DNA of 64,000 nt from Progne subis subis (lineage: Eukaryota; Chordata; Aves; Passeriformes; Hirundinidae): contig JAKJHU010000330.1 of NCBI GenBank assembly GCA_022316685.1, positions 114,501-178,500 on the forward strand. The letters run 5' to 3'. The notes beneath the pieces are model-generated. The model did no database searches. It saw only the letters and a program-made list of their open reading frames with translations, and was not told the DNA's origin. The position numbers were made by a program, and so were the translations under genes. Of the stretch, positions 1-10,851 are shown one piece after another. Each line of letters opens with the position of its first letter. Positions within the stretch are counted from its first letter, which is position 1.

Positions 1-275
1 TGTGTGGCTCTTTTAGAAGTTCTAATACAGCCACAATACTTTAAAAAAATTATCACACAAGGCCCTTGCTCCCCAGTGAGTGCATTCATGTAATTGGTTT
101 AAAATCCTTCATGCACAGGCCTTGGGCAAAATTTCTCTTCCGTCCAAGAGTACACATTTTCCCCTGTTCTTTCTTAGCCTCTAATTTTTAATAGGTTCCT
201 CCTCTGAGAGCTATAAGCTTTTGGCAGCTCTTCCCAAACCTCTGTTGCATTTACCTGAATTGATGTTGTGGTTTT

Positions 276-312
<37 letters not shown>

Positions 313-1086
313 GTTTTTTGTTTTTGTTTTTGTTTTTGGGGTTTTTTTGTTTTGTTTTGTTTTTAATTTAAAAGCTGATTTTTTCACAGCCTAGTCAGCT
401 GTGTTATTTCCCATTGCTAAATATCTCATTCCCCTCTAATGGCCTTTTACATATATTACCGCTATCTCTTTTGGTCCCTTTAGTGCTTCAAGCACTTTGA
501 GTATCAATTCTTAATGAATCAACCTTTTCCCTCAGATGTTGATCAAACCTCTTTCTTTCCAAATCTTCCTAAAGGTATGTACAATCCCAAAGGCATATTT
601 TGAATCAGTATAAAGAGTCTCCACTTTGTCTTTTAGGAGTTCTAAAGCATATACTCACAAGTCTGAGATGACCAGCTGGAACTTAATCTTCTCGTCTCTA
701 TCGCTAGCATATTTTTTCCATCAACAACTGTACACCCTGATCTTCACTTCCCTTCCCTTCTAACACCCTCGATGAACCATCTGAAATATTTCTCTCCTTC
801 AGATAATTCCATCTCACTTAGATCAGGGCTTATTTTAGTTTGTCATTCAACTAACTCCACACAATCATAAATCAGCTCCTCAGTTGGCTTCCCATACAAA
901 ATTTGAGCAGGATTCTGGGCAGGAGTAACCTTATGCTCCAGTTGGGGGGACTGTATCATGATAGCTTCATATTTTAAAATCCAGATATTAGTAAGCCACT
1001 TTTCTGCTTTCTGATGTAAGATGACTGTCACGATGCATGATGTCGTACAAACGGGGGTTGTGATGGTTCGTCTACCGTTCTCAGAG
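1..1086 (-). pseudogene. ERV-B pol fragment (RT connection, RNase H, integrase N-terminus)
   Basis: Read on the minus strand from about 1086 down, this resembles the RT-RNase H connection of ERV-A (motif around QKAEKWL and the ILYGKP stretch, 860-980). The RNase H core follows (TDSKYAFG, about 560-620, and VKGH, about 440). An integrase zinc-domain start lies near 1-130 (THWGARALCDNF). Stops and small indels break the frame. At the point where both ERV-A copies carry a stop (after FRKI) this fragment keeps Trp. A T-rich simple repeat (270-365) interrupts it between RNase H and integrase. It is a diverged relative of ERV-A and continues beyond the window start. Seen: motifs and stops. Inferred: family relationship. 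Confidence 0.75.
270..365. repeat. T-rich / (TTTTG)n low-complexity tract
   Basis: About 95 bp of poly-T followed by TTTTG and TTTTTG units. It lies inside the ERV-B pol fragment, between the RNase H and integrase parts, so on the element's strand it is an A-rich tract. It may mark the tail of an insertion. Confidence 0.9.
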
Positions 1087-1640
1087 TGCAAAACACAACA
1101 CAGGGGATTTCAATATTAGGCAAAACAAATGCCAAAAGTAAAAAAAAAAAACAAACCACCTTTTATTGATTGACCACAACAAATGCAATAGAGGGATTAA
1201 GAGTGAGAGAAAGAGGTAGAGAAAGAGAGAAAGAGGGGATATAGCTACCAAACGTGGAGACAAAATCTTCATGTTCCTGTCGATGGATCTGCCTGTCACA
1301 TCGGGGAGAGTCTCTCAAAATCTCTGGTTCACTCAGGGGTTGTTATCATAGTCCTCCATCGCAGGGGGAACAGGTAGTCCATGTTCTCAGCAGTAAGCGA
1401 GAGCCATTATCTTCTTGGTCCAACGACCACACCTGCAGGCAAACATCTCGTTTTGGTAAAGCCAGCCCCCACCCCCCATATTGGGGTTGTAGGGGTCTCA
1501 TGTCTCAGTCCTTGAGAGGAGCTTTGTACAGAGGTCTCAGTCCTTGGGATGGGGTTTCAATCTCCATCTGTCACGGTGGTTGTGGAGCAGATGAGGGATC
1601 TTCTGTGGGGGACCACCAAAGTTACCCCAGAAAGTCCACT
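1087..1640 (-). mobile_element. Probable LTR joined to ERV-B pol
   Basis: On the minus strand there is a TATA-like sequence near 1236-1243, an AATAAA signal at 1162-1167, and an end in ...TTTTGCA at 1087. This is the spacing expected of a compact U3-R-U5. It abuts pol directly with no primer-binding site or gag between, so the LTR-pol junction looks like a deletion or recombination product. The right border is uncertain. There is no partner LTR in the window to confirm it. Confidence 0.4.
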
Positions 1641-1893
1641 TGGCCAAGAGGTGGGAAAATTCATAGGCTATTGTCGTGAAGCAGGGACTGTGCAGCAGGT
1701 GCAATCTTCAGGTACAGAAACTGCCATAACACTGCTCAAAGCCAGTGTACTATGGCGTGGTGACACAGGAAAATGCACCTGTGGACGATTGGCAAGCATC
1801 CACCTCGAGCAGGCCAGAACTGCAGTGGGGTCCTCAGGGTCCTTATGATGATCGTGAGGCAAATGAGGGGAACTTCAGACAGACTCTTACACC
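1641..1893. other. No recognisable feature
   Basis: Unique-looking sequence between the probable LTR and the inverted-repeat arm. Short open frames exist on both strands but none carries a recognisable motif. Confidence 0.4.
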
Positions 1894-2580
1894 AAGTCCA
1901 GGGTGCTCAATGGCCGGTCAGTTTGATGAGTGTGTGTGGCTCTGGACGCTTCCCTTGGAGCGTGTCCAAGGCATGGAATGTTGAAGCTGTCCCTAGCCGT
2001 GGTGTCACAGAGAGGGAAAACTTGGAGCTGCCAGCACGTTGATGTCCTAGAGAGGGGAACTTTGGGGCTGTGCCACTCCTGGCCTGGCCCAAGAGCTCTG
2101 GCTGCACCTGGAGGAGACACAAAGACTGAGCTGGGAGGGAGGCAGTAGGATCATGGAGTGCAGGCCTCTGCCCTGCACAGACAGCCCAACAGTGGCAGCC
2201 TGGGCATTCCCGGGAGCGGTGTCCAAGGGCTCCTGGAGCTGCTGCAGCCTCAGAGCTGTGAGCATTGCAGTGGCCGCAGAGCTCTGGGGAAAGGTCCCGG
2301 CCCTGGCTTGGGGCTGGGCCAGAGCCCAGGGAGCAAATCAACTTGCAGCTGCTGCCCCAGAGCAGGGAAGAGCAGGAATTGCTGTCTGGGAGAGACTCTT
2401 GCCAAGGGCCTGCAGCACCAGGACACAGGCCATGGCTGGACACTGCTTGGGGCCAGAGTGAGCTGGGATGTGGGGATGGACTTGTTCCCTGGGAGGGCGG
2501 TGGGGCATAGCAAGTTGTAGTGTAAAGTGAGGTTTGCAGTGTGAGGGGATTTGTGGTAGTTGGGAGAGGTAGGGAATGAT
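1894..2580 (+). repeat. Large inverted repeat, left arm
   Basis: This matches the reverse complement of 16370-17365 over its whole length, with moderate divergence. Anchors are TGGACGCTTCCCTTGGAGCG near 1946 and GATGGGGATGGACTTGTTCC-like sequence near 2470. The right arm carries about 230 bp (about 16770-17005) absent here. Open frames in it differ between arms and show no protein motif. It is probably a dispersed repeat of unknown class. Confidence 0.8.
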
Positions 2581-2619
2581 AAAATGACGGGCTGTGAAAT
2601 TGACCAACACTTGCCAGTA

Positions 2620-5233
2620 TTTCTCCAATTCAAACGCTGTAATCAGGCTAGAAATAGAAATAAAGGAAGGAAGGGAAAATATCTTGAAGAAATGCAATCT
2701 TAAATTGAAAAATCAAAAAATTTGAAAGCATGTGAAAATCAAAAAGTTAATGGGCTGACAAGAAGTGCAGGCAGAGGGATGGGAGCTTGCCCAATTAATC
2801 TTCATTGAAATTGCAAGTTTATATTTCCTTTCCTGAAAGGAAATATTTTCTCTGAAATATTTAAAATAGGAAACAAAGTCTAACTCGGGAAAGGAGATAT
2901 GATGAGAAACAGTGCAAATGAAAACTGACGAAATTTGGAACCAAAATGAGTGAGGCCACATGGACTGAGGTGAAATGAGGGGCAGTGAAAAGTCCAACAC
3001 TTGCCAAATGTACACCAAATCAAATGCTGCAATCCATCAAGAAATGGAAAAAAAGGAAGGAGAGGAAAAGACGTAGAAGATATTCAAACTTAAATTGAAA
3101 AAGGGAATATTTTGAAAGCATGTAAAAAGAAAAATGAGTGGGATGACAAGAAGTACAGGGAAAGGAAGAGAAGCTTGACCAATTAATCTTCATTGAAATC
3201 TTGAAAACAGGGAACAACATCTAATAAATGCTCAGGAAATGAGATATGCTACAAAGCAGTGCAAATGAAAACTATGGGAAAATTTGGAACTGGAACAATT
3301 GAAACCGAATAGTCTGAGATGAAATGAGAGGCACTGAGAAAAAACAACACTTGTCAAAAGTACTCCAATCCAAATGCTGAAATCAGGCAAGAAAGGAAAA
3401 TAAAAGAAAGAGAAGAAAAGAAAATTATAAAAAAGCAAGCTTAAAAGGAAAAAGGGAAAATTCACACAGAATGTGAAAAGTAAAAAGTGGGTGGGATGAC
3501 AAGAAGTGCAGGGAAAGGGACGGAAGCTTGCCCAATTAATCTTCATTGAAATGGCAAGATTTCTTTCGGTATCCGAGAGGAAAGTCGTCCCTTCATGAAA
3601 GGGAGTGAAATCTTTAATACAGAGAACAAAGTCAAACAAATGCTCAGGAAATGATATATAATGAAACTGCAAATGAAAACTAACGAGAAAATCTGGGACC
3701 GGAGAGATTGTGACCAAATGGACTGAGATGAAATGAGGGGCACTGAAAAGGACCAACACTTGTCAAAGTTACTCCAAATCATATTCTGACATCAGGCAAG
3801 AAATTGAAATAATGGAAGGAGAAGATTAGAAACTGAAGAAATGCAAATAAAATTTTTTTGAAAGCACATGTGAAGCCAAAATCCAATGGGATGACAAGAA
3901 GTGCAAGGAAAAGGACAAAAGCTTCCCAAGTAACACTCATTGAAATTTTGAAAACAGAGAACAAGTTGAGCAATCGCTCAGGAATAGAAATATGATTGGA
4001 AACAGTGCAAAGTAAAAAAATAAAAGGAGAAAACTGGGAATGGGAGTGATTTAGACCATATGGGCAGAGATGAAATGAAGGGCACTGAAAAGGACCAACA
4101 CTTGCCAAAAGTACTCCAATTCAAATGCTGCAACCAGGTGAGAAGTGGAAATAAAGGAAGGATGGAGAGAAAATGAAATTGAAGAAATGCAAGCTTAAAA
4201 TGAAAAAGGGAAAATTCTGAAAGCCCGTGAAAAGAAAAAAGTGAATGGGAAGACAAGATGTGAAGGGAAAGGGACGGAAGCTTGCCCAATTAATCTTCAT
4301 TGAAATCACAAGATTTCATTCCCTTTCCCAAAGCAAGGTCTACCTTTCAGGAAAGGAGAATGAAATCTTGAATACAGAGAACAAAGTCTAACAAATGATG
4401 AGGAAAGGAAATATGATGCGAAACAGTGCGAATGAAAACAACCGAAATAATTTGGAACAGGAGTGATTGCGACCAAATGGACTGAGATGGAATGAGGGGC
4501 ACTGAAAAGGACCCACACTTGTCAAAAAAATCCAATTCAACTGTTGACACCTGGTATTAAATGTAAATAAAAGAAGGCAAGGAAAAGAAATTGAAGAAAT
4601 GCAAGCTTAAAATGAAAAATTTGAAAGAACATGAAAAGCAAAAAGTGAATGGGATGACAAGAAGTGCAGGGAAAGGGAGTGAAGCTTGTCCATTTAATCA
4701 TCATTGAAATCTTGAAAACAGGGAACAAAGTCTAACAAACGCTCAGGAAAGGAGATATGATGAGAAACAGTGCGAATGAAAACAACCAAAGTAATTTGGA
4801 ACCGGAGTGATTGAGACCAAATGGACTGAGCTGAAATGAGGGGCACTGAAAAGTACCAGCACTTGCCAAAATACTCCAATTCAAATGCTGCAATCAGGCA
4901 AGAAAATGAAACAGAAGAAGGAGAGGTAAAGAAATTAAAGAAATGCAAGCTTAAAATGAAAATGGGAAAATTTTGAAAGCACGTGAAAAACAAAAAGTGA
5001 ACGGGATGATAGGAAGTGCAGGGCAAGCCACTGAAAAAATTTAACAAATGCTCAGGTAAGGAGATATGGTGTGAAACAACACGAATAAATACAAAAAGGA
5101 AAAATTTGGAACCGGAGTGATTGTGACCAAATGGACTGAGATGAAATGAAAGGCACTGAAAAGGACCAACACTTGCCAAATGTACACCAATTCAAATGCT
5201 GCAATCCATCAAGAAATGAAAATAAAATAAGGA
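2620..5233 (+). repeat. A-rich tandem satellite, alternating about 390/355 bp monomers
   Basis: About seven monomers with recurring landmarks: AATCTTCATTGAAAT, GACAAGAAGTGCAGGGAAAGG, GAAATGCAAGCTTAAAATG and GGGGCACTGAAAAGGACC. The first landmark starts at about 2797, 3185, 3538, 3932 (variant), 4292 and 4696. Steps are 388, 353, 394, 360 and 404. Long monomers carry an extra block of about 40-50 bp after the landmark and short ones do not. They alternate, giving a dimer of about 750 bp. The last monomer is truncated and the array is cut at 5233 by the ERV-C LTR. Long minus-strand open frames here reflect base composition, not genes. Confidence 0.9.
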
Positions 5234-5619
5234 TGTTGCGGTTCCTTAAGCGTGGTCTCCATGCTCGCCCGGGCTAGCTCAGGCACCGTGGTGTGGAAAG
5301 GTACGGACAGCTGGCCGTGCCAGCTAACCCGATCCTGTGGGGCCTTGCATCCCACACGACCTCGGCAGCAGGCACAGGTGGTGCAGGGCAACGACGGTGG
5401 AGATAGAAATGCAGACTCTGCTGAACGGGTCACAAGATTTAATTGGACCCTGGCGTGGGACCTCCTGACCTCCAGGTAACTGCCTAGGCAGAGACCCCCA
5501 GGCTGCTTGCCAGCAGCTTTTATCTGAGGGTGGAACCAGGAGAAGAGGCAGTGGGTGAGCAAATCAGGGATCACCGGGGAGGGGTCACATGGATGAATGA
5601 TATTTTCATAAACCATACA
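5234..5619 (-). mobile_element. ERV-C LTR
   Basis: On the minus strand it begins TGTATGG and ends CCGCAACA, giving TG...CA ends. It has a TATA-like AGATAAAAGC (about 5520) and an ATTAAA signal near 5440, followed by a GC-rich U5. A short purine run (AGAGGGGG on the minus strand, about 5633-5640) precedes it and an env-like frame stops just upstream at 5657, the order expected for env, PPT, 3' LTR. The outer edge lies inside a satellite monomer. The exact 5' border is uncertain because the purine run is about 14 bases away. Confidence 0.65.
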
Positions 5620-5656
5620 TGAATGCTGAGGAGGGACCCCCTCTGGATCTGATCTA

Positions 5657-6430
5657 TCACTCGATGCCCTTGGAAGAATTTTCTAGCTCCAGGGGAAGGC
5701 CCCAAGACGACAGGCAGACCCCAGAGGAGATGGGAGAGGGGGATTGACATATAACGGTTGGAGGGGAGAAGAACAGGGAAAGATCATTGGGGAGAATAAA
5801 CCGGGATACATAGAACAAACCATAAATTAATAGCACATACAATAAAACCAAAAACAAATCCCACACCACTACAGAGCTCCCCACCAGATCTTTTAAGGTG
5901 GTCCCGAGCTTAGACCAGGCTCCCTTGGAGAAGGAGTTCCAATTACGATAATGCATAAGAAAAATAAGCCAGCAATAGGAGGCGTTCATAAAAGCTCCCA
6001 TTGGAGTGCCAGCTAAAGGTAAAGGTGCCTGTAAAACGTCTTGTGCACAAGAACTGTGTGGGAAAATGGACTGTGTAAGTATCACGGGGTTGAGCAGGCA
6101 GGCAGCTGTATGTTTGTGTGTGTGTAGAATATCTAAAATGGGGGCTGGTAGCCCAAACCCCTGAAGCAAGTGTGAACCTCCCAGTACCGTGTTTTCAGCT
6201 CTCTGTGAGGAGACCAGCCTGGAAAGCAGGGAAGTGAAAAGAGAGAATGAGTGAGGTTCCCTGGGAGGGACTGGCAGGGAGGGTCCCAGCCCAAGAACCC
6301 AGGGGAAGGTCCTTGAGGAGAAGGGAGCGATCTGATCACTGGACGAGGTGAATATGGAGGGGAGAAATTGAGTCAAGTTCCATTTTCTTTGAGAAGAAAA
6401 TCGTTGGTAACTTTAGTACGAGACTAAGAG
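5657..6430 (-). pseudogene. ERV-C env transmembrane-subunit 3' part
   Basis: An open frame of about 240 codons on the minus strand ending at 5657. Near its C-terminal end are a Trp/Ser-rich juxtamembrane stretch and a hydrophobic span of about 25 residues (LFLVLLYVLLIYGLF), then a tail of about 50 residues. This is the layout of a retroviral TM protein, and an LTR in the same orientation follows at the right distance. No CX6CC or fusion peptide is recognised, so the ectodomain part is diverged or not env. Its upstream part (5872-6376) is also present in antisense in the leader of ERV-A copy 2 (about 56486-56990), where the frame is broken. Alternative: a chance open frame in a leader. Confidence 0.5.
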
Positions 6431-6769
6431 GGATTGAGAGGGAAAGTGGCTAGAAGGATATAGTCAGGGAAGACAGATGGGGAGAAAGATTGAATTAGGC
6501 ATGAGGCAAACAGTTGGCAAAAGACAAGATAGTGCAACAGAATAATAATTGAGAGGATTGAACCACAAAGTGAGTGAGGCAGACCAAGATTCTCCTGGTA
6601 CCAGGGATTTCTTGGTTTATTGCTGCCAAAAATGGGTCCGAGGAAAAGTAACTCCTTAGACCCAGGAGCTGTGAATTATGAAGGAAATTCACAAGAGCCT
6701 GGTATACCTGGGAACTGTGAGGGGGGTTCTCAGAAGGGGAGCATCCCTCAGGATAATCCACTGGGGATG
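5872..6769 (+). other. ERV-A copy 1 leader containing antisense env-like segment
   Basis: Homologous to 56486-57360 in copy 2. The first 500 bp read in antisense as the ERV-C env-like frame. The rest (6380-6770) is purine-rich untranslated sequence leading to the gag start region. There is no LTR or primer site upstream. Confidence 0.65.
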
Positions 6770-8261
6770 ATGTTACGATTCTGGGGTGCATGGGAATCCC
6801 AAAAAGGAAAAAGTATGCAGAAAATGATTACTTATTATATGTTTGAATGGACAAAGGAAATAACCTGGAAAGATAATTTATATTGGCCGAAGTCTGGATA
6901 GTTTGAAGATTGGATTTGCCTGGCTTTGAATTTGTATGTTAATTCAAATGAACCTTTTATTCAGGAAGAAAGCAAATATGCTGCTCTGTGGCTTCCCAGT
7001 GGAAAGGGTGAATTTGTCTCTCAAAGAAAAGGAATCAAGGGTTTTCTGTTCTATCCTTTACAAACCAGAGGGCAGGCAGCCAAAACAGACACGAGCCCTA
7101 GGATCTGTTAGATCACCTCCCACCACCTTATAGGCAACCTAATCAGCCCGTTCAACCCCAAGCCCCCGAGGGTCCTCCTGTAAATGCAAACACACCCCCT
7201 ATTCAGGAGGAGCCAGGAGCACATAGAACTAGAGGTGGGGGGACAGGGAGAAGTGATGATGGGGATGGGGAAGCAAAAATGGAAGATGGACTACACCCGC
7301 TTAGAAAAGTTCCAATGGCAAACCCAGAACAGGGACCTATTGGTGATGTGAGTGTTCCCCTGAACACAGGGGATGTCAGGGAGTTTAAGAAGGAGATGGG
7401 CAGGCTGCTAGAGGATCCTCTTGGAGTGGCAGAGAGATTAGATCAGTTCTTGGGGCCAAATATATACACCTGGGTGGAACTGCAGTCTATCTTAGGAATC
7501 TTGTTTACCATGCAAGAAAGAGAAATGATTAGACATTCAGGGATGAGGGTTTGGGATAGAGAATGTCAGGGGGCAAACCAGGAGGATCAGAAATGGCCTA
7601 TGCAAGATCCAGGTTGGAATAAACAGAATGAAAGACACAGGCAGAATATGAGTGATCTCCGGTGGATGATTATCCAAGGAATCCGGGAAGCAGTGCCCAA
7701 GGGGCAGAATATAAGGAAAGCTCTAAGTGAGCACCAAGGGAAGGATGAACCCCTGGCAGACTGGTTAGAAAGACTAAGAAAAGCCTTGCAGTTATATTCA
7801 GGTGTAGACCCCGACACTGCAGCAGGACAAGTCCTTTTGAAAACACAATTTGTAGCTAAGTCCTTGGGTGCACATCAGGAAGAAGCTGGAAAAAGTAGAA
7901 AATTGGCAGGATAGGGAGCTTCAGGAATTGTTAAGAGAAGCACAGAAAGTGTATGTGAGAAGAGATGAGGAGAGGCAAAAGACAAAAACCACAGATTTTA
8001 ATGGCAGCAGTCAAGGAAACACAGACAACCCTGAATACAGAGAAGCACTCAGGAAAGAACAAACAAGAGAAAAAGGCAGGTCCCACCTCTGGGGATATGA
8101 GATCCACGTGTTTTTCCTGTCACCAGAAAGGTCACTAACAAACTTCTTGTCCTACCTCCAGGGGTACAGGACTCACTTGTTTTTATTGCCACAAAAAGGG
8201 CCATCTTCAAAAATTCTGTAGAAAGAGGCAGCGAGATGGGAAAATATTTCAAGAAGACTAT
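6770..8261 (+). pseudogene. gag: ERV-A copy 1 gag
   Basis: Structural polyprotein remnant. A matrix-like part starts near 6770 (MMLRFWGAWE) and is cut by a TAG at 6899-6901 and another stop near 7110. A PPPY late-domain motif lies at about 7112-7125 in a Pro-rich linker. A capsid part (7279-7860) carries a gammaretrovirus-like major homology region near 7715-7790 (QGKDEPLADWLERL). A frameshift near 7865 separates the capsid end from a charged helical segment. NC has two CCHC knuckles; the first carries a TAA here but is intact in copy 2. The gag-pol TAG of copy 2 is TAT at 8259-8261, so the boundary is lost. Confidence 0.85.
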
Positions 8262-8804
8262 GGGGGTCAGGAGCTCTATTTAATGAGGACTGAACACCTA
8301 GAAGATCCCTTGGTAAAACTGAAAATAGGTCCTCAAAAGGAAGAAATCACATTTTTGGTGGACACAGAAGCTACTAGGTCCACAGTAAGAAAACTACCAC
8401 AAGGATGTAAAGTAAGTTGTGAACGTGTCCCTGTAATTGTGGTTAAAGGAGAAATTTTTCAGATTCCTGTAATTAAAAATGTGCAGATTGAATTGGATAA
8501 AAAATTTGGACTGAATGATTTGATATTAATACCAGAGGCTGATAATAATTTATTAGGAAGGGACTTAATAATAGCCTTGGGGATTAGAAGAACATCCTGT
8601 GAAAGAAAAATTAAAATCCATTCTTTAACTGAAGAAGATAATTTCGAGATTAGCGACACTGTGTGGTATACTGGTGAAGAAGGAAAATTAAACATTCAGC
8701 CTGTTAGTGTTGAAGTACAGAACCCAGAAATCCCCATTCGAGTAAAACAATATCCGATAGCACTGGAAGGTTGGAAGGGATTGAAACCGGTCGTTGAGAA
8801 TTGA
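8262..8804 (+). pseudogene. pro: ERV-A copy 1 protease and start of RT
   Basis: Aspartic retropepsin remnant in the same frame as gag. The catalytic triplet reads Asp-Thr-Glu (8361-8369) where the family has Asp-Thr-Gly, so activity is not expected. The C-terminal LLGRD motif (about 8550) is kept. The frame runs on into the RT N-terminal region (IPIRVKQYP near 8730-8760) and ends at a TGA at 8802-8804. Copy 2 has the same Glu and the same TGA. Confidence 0.85.
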
Positions 8805-9886
8805 GTACATCAGGGGGTGTTGGAGTCCTGTGTGTCAACACATCATACCCCCATCCTGCCGGTAAAGAAGCCTGATGGTAGCTACCGACTAGTCCAGGAT
8901 GTCAGAGCGGTAAATCAAAGAACCATTACCCGCTGTCCAGGAGTAGCTAAGCCAGATACCTCCTAATTACTTTTGGCACAGTGTCGTGGATTTAAAGGAT
9001 GCCTTTTGAACTTGCCCTCTGGATGAGGGCAGTAGGGATTGCCTTTGAGTAGGAGGACCCAGATACAGGTAGGAGAGAGCAATTAAGGTGAACGGTGCTA
9101 CCACAAGGTTTTACAGAGGCACCGAATCTTTTTGGGAGGGCGTTAGAAAATCTTTGGCAGTCCTTTGAGTTACCCAAAGGAATTAAGCTGCTACAGTATG
9201 CAGATGATTTGTTAGTAGCAGGAGAAACTGAAGAGGAAATGACAAAGGGTACTATTAAGCTTCTACATTTTCTGGGAGAAAATGGGCTGAAGATATCAAA
9301 GTCAAAATTGCAGTTTGTAGAGTCAGAAGTGTGGTGTTTAGGTCATTGGATTAGTAAGTGAAAGAAAAAGCTAGACCCTGAAACGGTTCCAGGAATATTG
9401 AACATAGGACCCCCAAAGTCTAAAAGAGAAATAAAGCCATTTTTGAGTCCCTTGGGTTATTGTAGGCAGTAGATAGAAGGGTTCACTAGAAAAGTAAAAT
9501 TTCTAAATGAGAAATTAACTACCAATCACTTGAAACGGGATGAAAGGGATCAGGAAAATTTTGAGCAAGTTAAAGAAGCCCTACTGCAAGCTCCTGTACT
9601 GAGTCTTCCCAATTTAGACAAGCCTTTCCAATTATTTGTTAATACAGTTGATCAAACACCTTATGAAGTATTGACTCAAAATTGGGCAGGAAGCCGAAAG
9701 CCAGTAAGATATTATTCCAAATTATTGGATCCAATTAGTAAAAGTTGGCCAACATGCCTGCAAGCTCTGGTAGCCACTGCTGTGTTAGTAGAAGAAGCCC
9801 GAAAAGTAACCTTTGGGCCACCACTGGAAGTGTACACCCCCCTACTATATGGGGAATCCTTGCTAAAAAGGCTGAAAAATGGTTAA
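8805..9886 (+). pseudogene. pol: ERV-A copy 1 reverse transcriptase
   Basis: RT remnant in at least three frames. Recognisable in order: LPVKKPDGSYRLVQD near 8857-8900, VVDLKDAF near 8983-9008, LPQGFTEAP near 9098, the catalytic YADD at 9197-9208, and the thumb/connection with NLDKPFQLF near 9610. Stops fall after VVEN, within the fingers/palm, after HWISK (9359-9361) and near 9470. The last open frame ends at 9886. Most lesions are shared with copy 2. Enzymatically dead. Confidence 0.9.
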
Positions 9887-10689
9887 TTGATAGCAGAATA
9901 TTACAATATGAGGGTGTCTTGATAGCCTCCCCTGAATTAGAGCTGAAAATGACAAATATACAAAGCCCCACTCAGTTCCTTTATGGAGACCCAGGGGAAG
10001 AATTAATACATGATGGCACAGAGATCATAGAATTACGAACAAAAATATGCCCAGATTTAAGAGAACAAGGATTAAAAACAGGAGAAAAATTGTTTATAGA
10101 TGTATCATCCGGAGTGGTAGATGGAAGAAGGAAATCTGGGTATACCATAATTCGTGGAGAAAAACTGGAAGTAAAAGAATCTGGTCCCCTTAGCCCGTCC
10201 TGGTCAGCACAAGCCTGTGAACTCTATGCATTATTCTGTGCATTGCTGTTATTAAAAGATCGAGAAGGGACCATATACAGTGACTCAAAATATGCCTTTG
10301 GGGTAGTGCATACATTTAGAAAAATTTAGAAAGAAAGAGGACTTATAAACCCTCAAAGAAAAGGATTAGTGCACCAAGGATTGATAATTCAAATTCTTAA
10401 AGCTTTGAAGAGTCCAAAAAAGATAGCAGTGGTTCAGGTGAAAGGCCACCAGAGGGGGAGGAACATTAAAACAAGAAGAAATGAATTGGCTGATGATGAA
10501 GCTAAGAAATCTGCCCTGAGGGAAAACAGCAATGTAATTATGACTTTTCAGGAAGCAGGAACACAAAATCAAACACCATACTTTTCTTTAGCAGAAGTAG
10601 AAGCCATGAAAAACCTAGGAGCAACTCTAACAGAGGGACAGTGGATTCTCCCTGACAAAATCACAGTTAAAATGGTAGAAAAAGTCTAG
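9887..10689 (+). pseudogene. pol: ERV-A copy 1 RNase H and end of pol
   Basis: Connection and RNase H. All four acidic active-site positions are visible: Asp in FIDVSSG (about 10095), Glu in ACELYAL (about 10215), Asp in YSDSKYA (about 10280) and Asp in NELADDEAKK (about 10490). A TAG at 10327-10329 replaces a Trp codon, judging from the ERV-B fragment, and splits the domain. The frame resumes and ends at 10689. No HHCC zinc domain or DDE core of integrase follows in any frame I could follow up to env. Confidence 0.85.
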
Positions 10690-10851
10690 ACTCATGCTTC
10701 AAGGGTAAAAGGACCTATACCCAATAAAGACTGGAAAATTATTTTGACACCAGGAAACCTGAAAGTAAAGTTAAAAAAGACTTAAATTTGATTAAACCAT
10801 TGTATTGCTTCCAAAATAAAGTTTAAAGTAAAACTGTAATTAATCCCCGAC

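Noticed and set aside
1549..1848. 99-codon plus-strand frame with a gag-like flavour
   Set aside because: No motif strong enough; overlaps the probable LTR on the other strand.
3020..4730. Series of hydrophobic Phe/Ser-rich minus-strand frames
   Set aside because: They fall inside the A-rich satellite, repeat with its monomers and exist because the plus strand has few TTA/CTA/TCA triplets.
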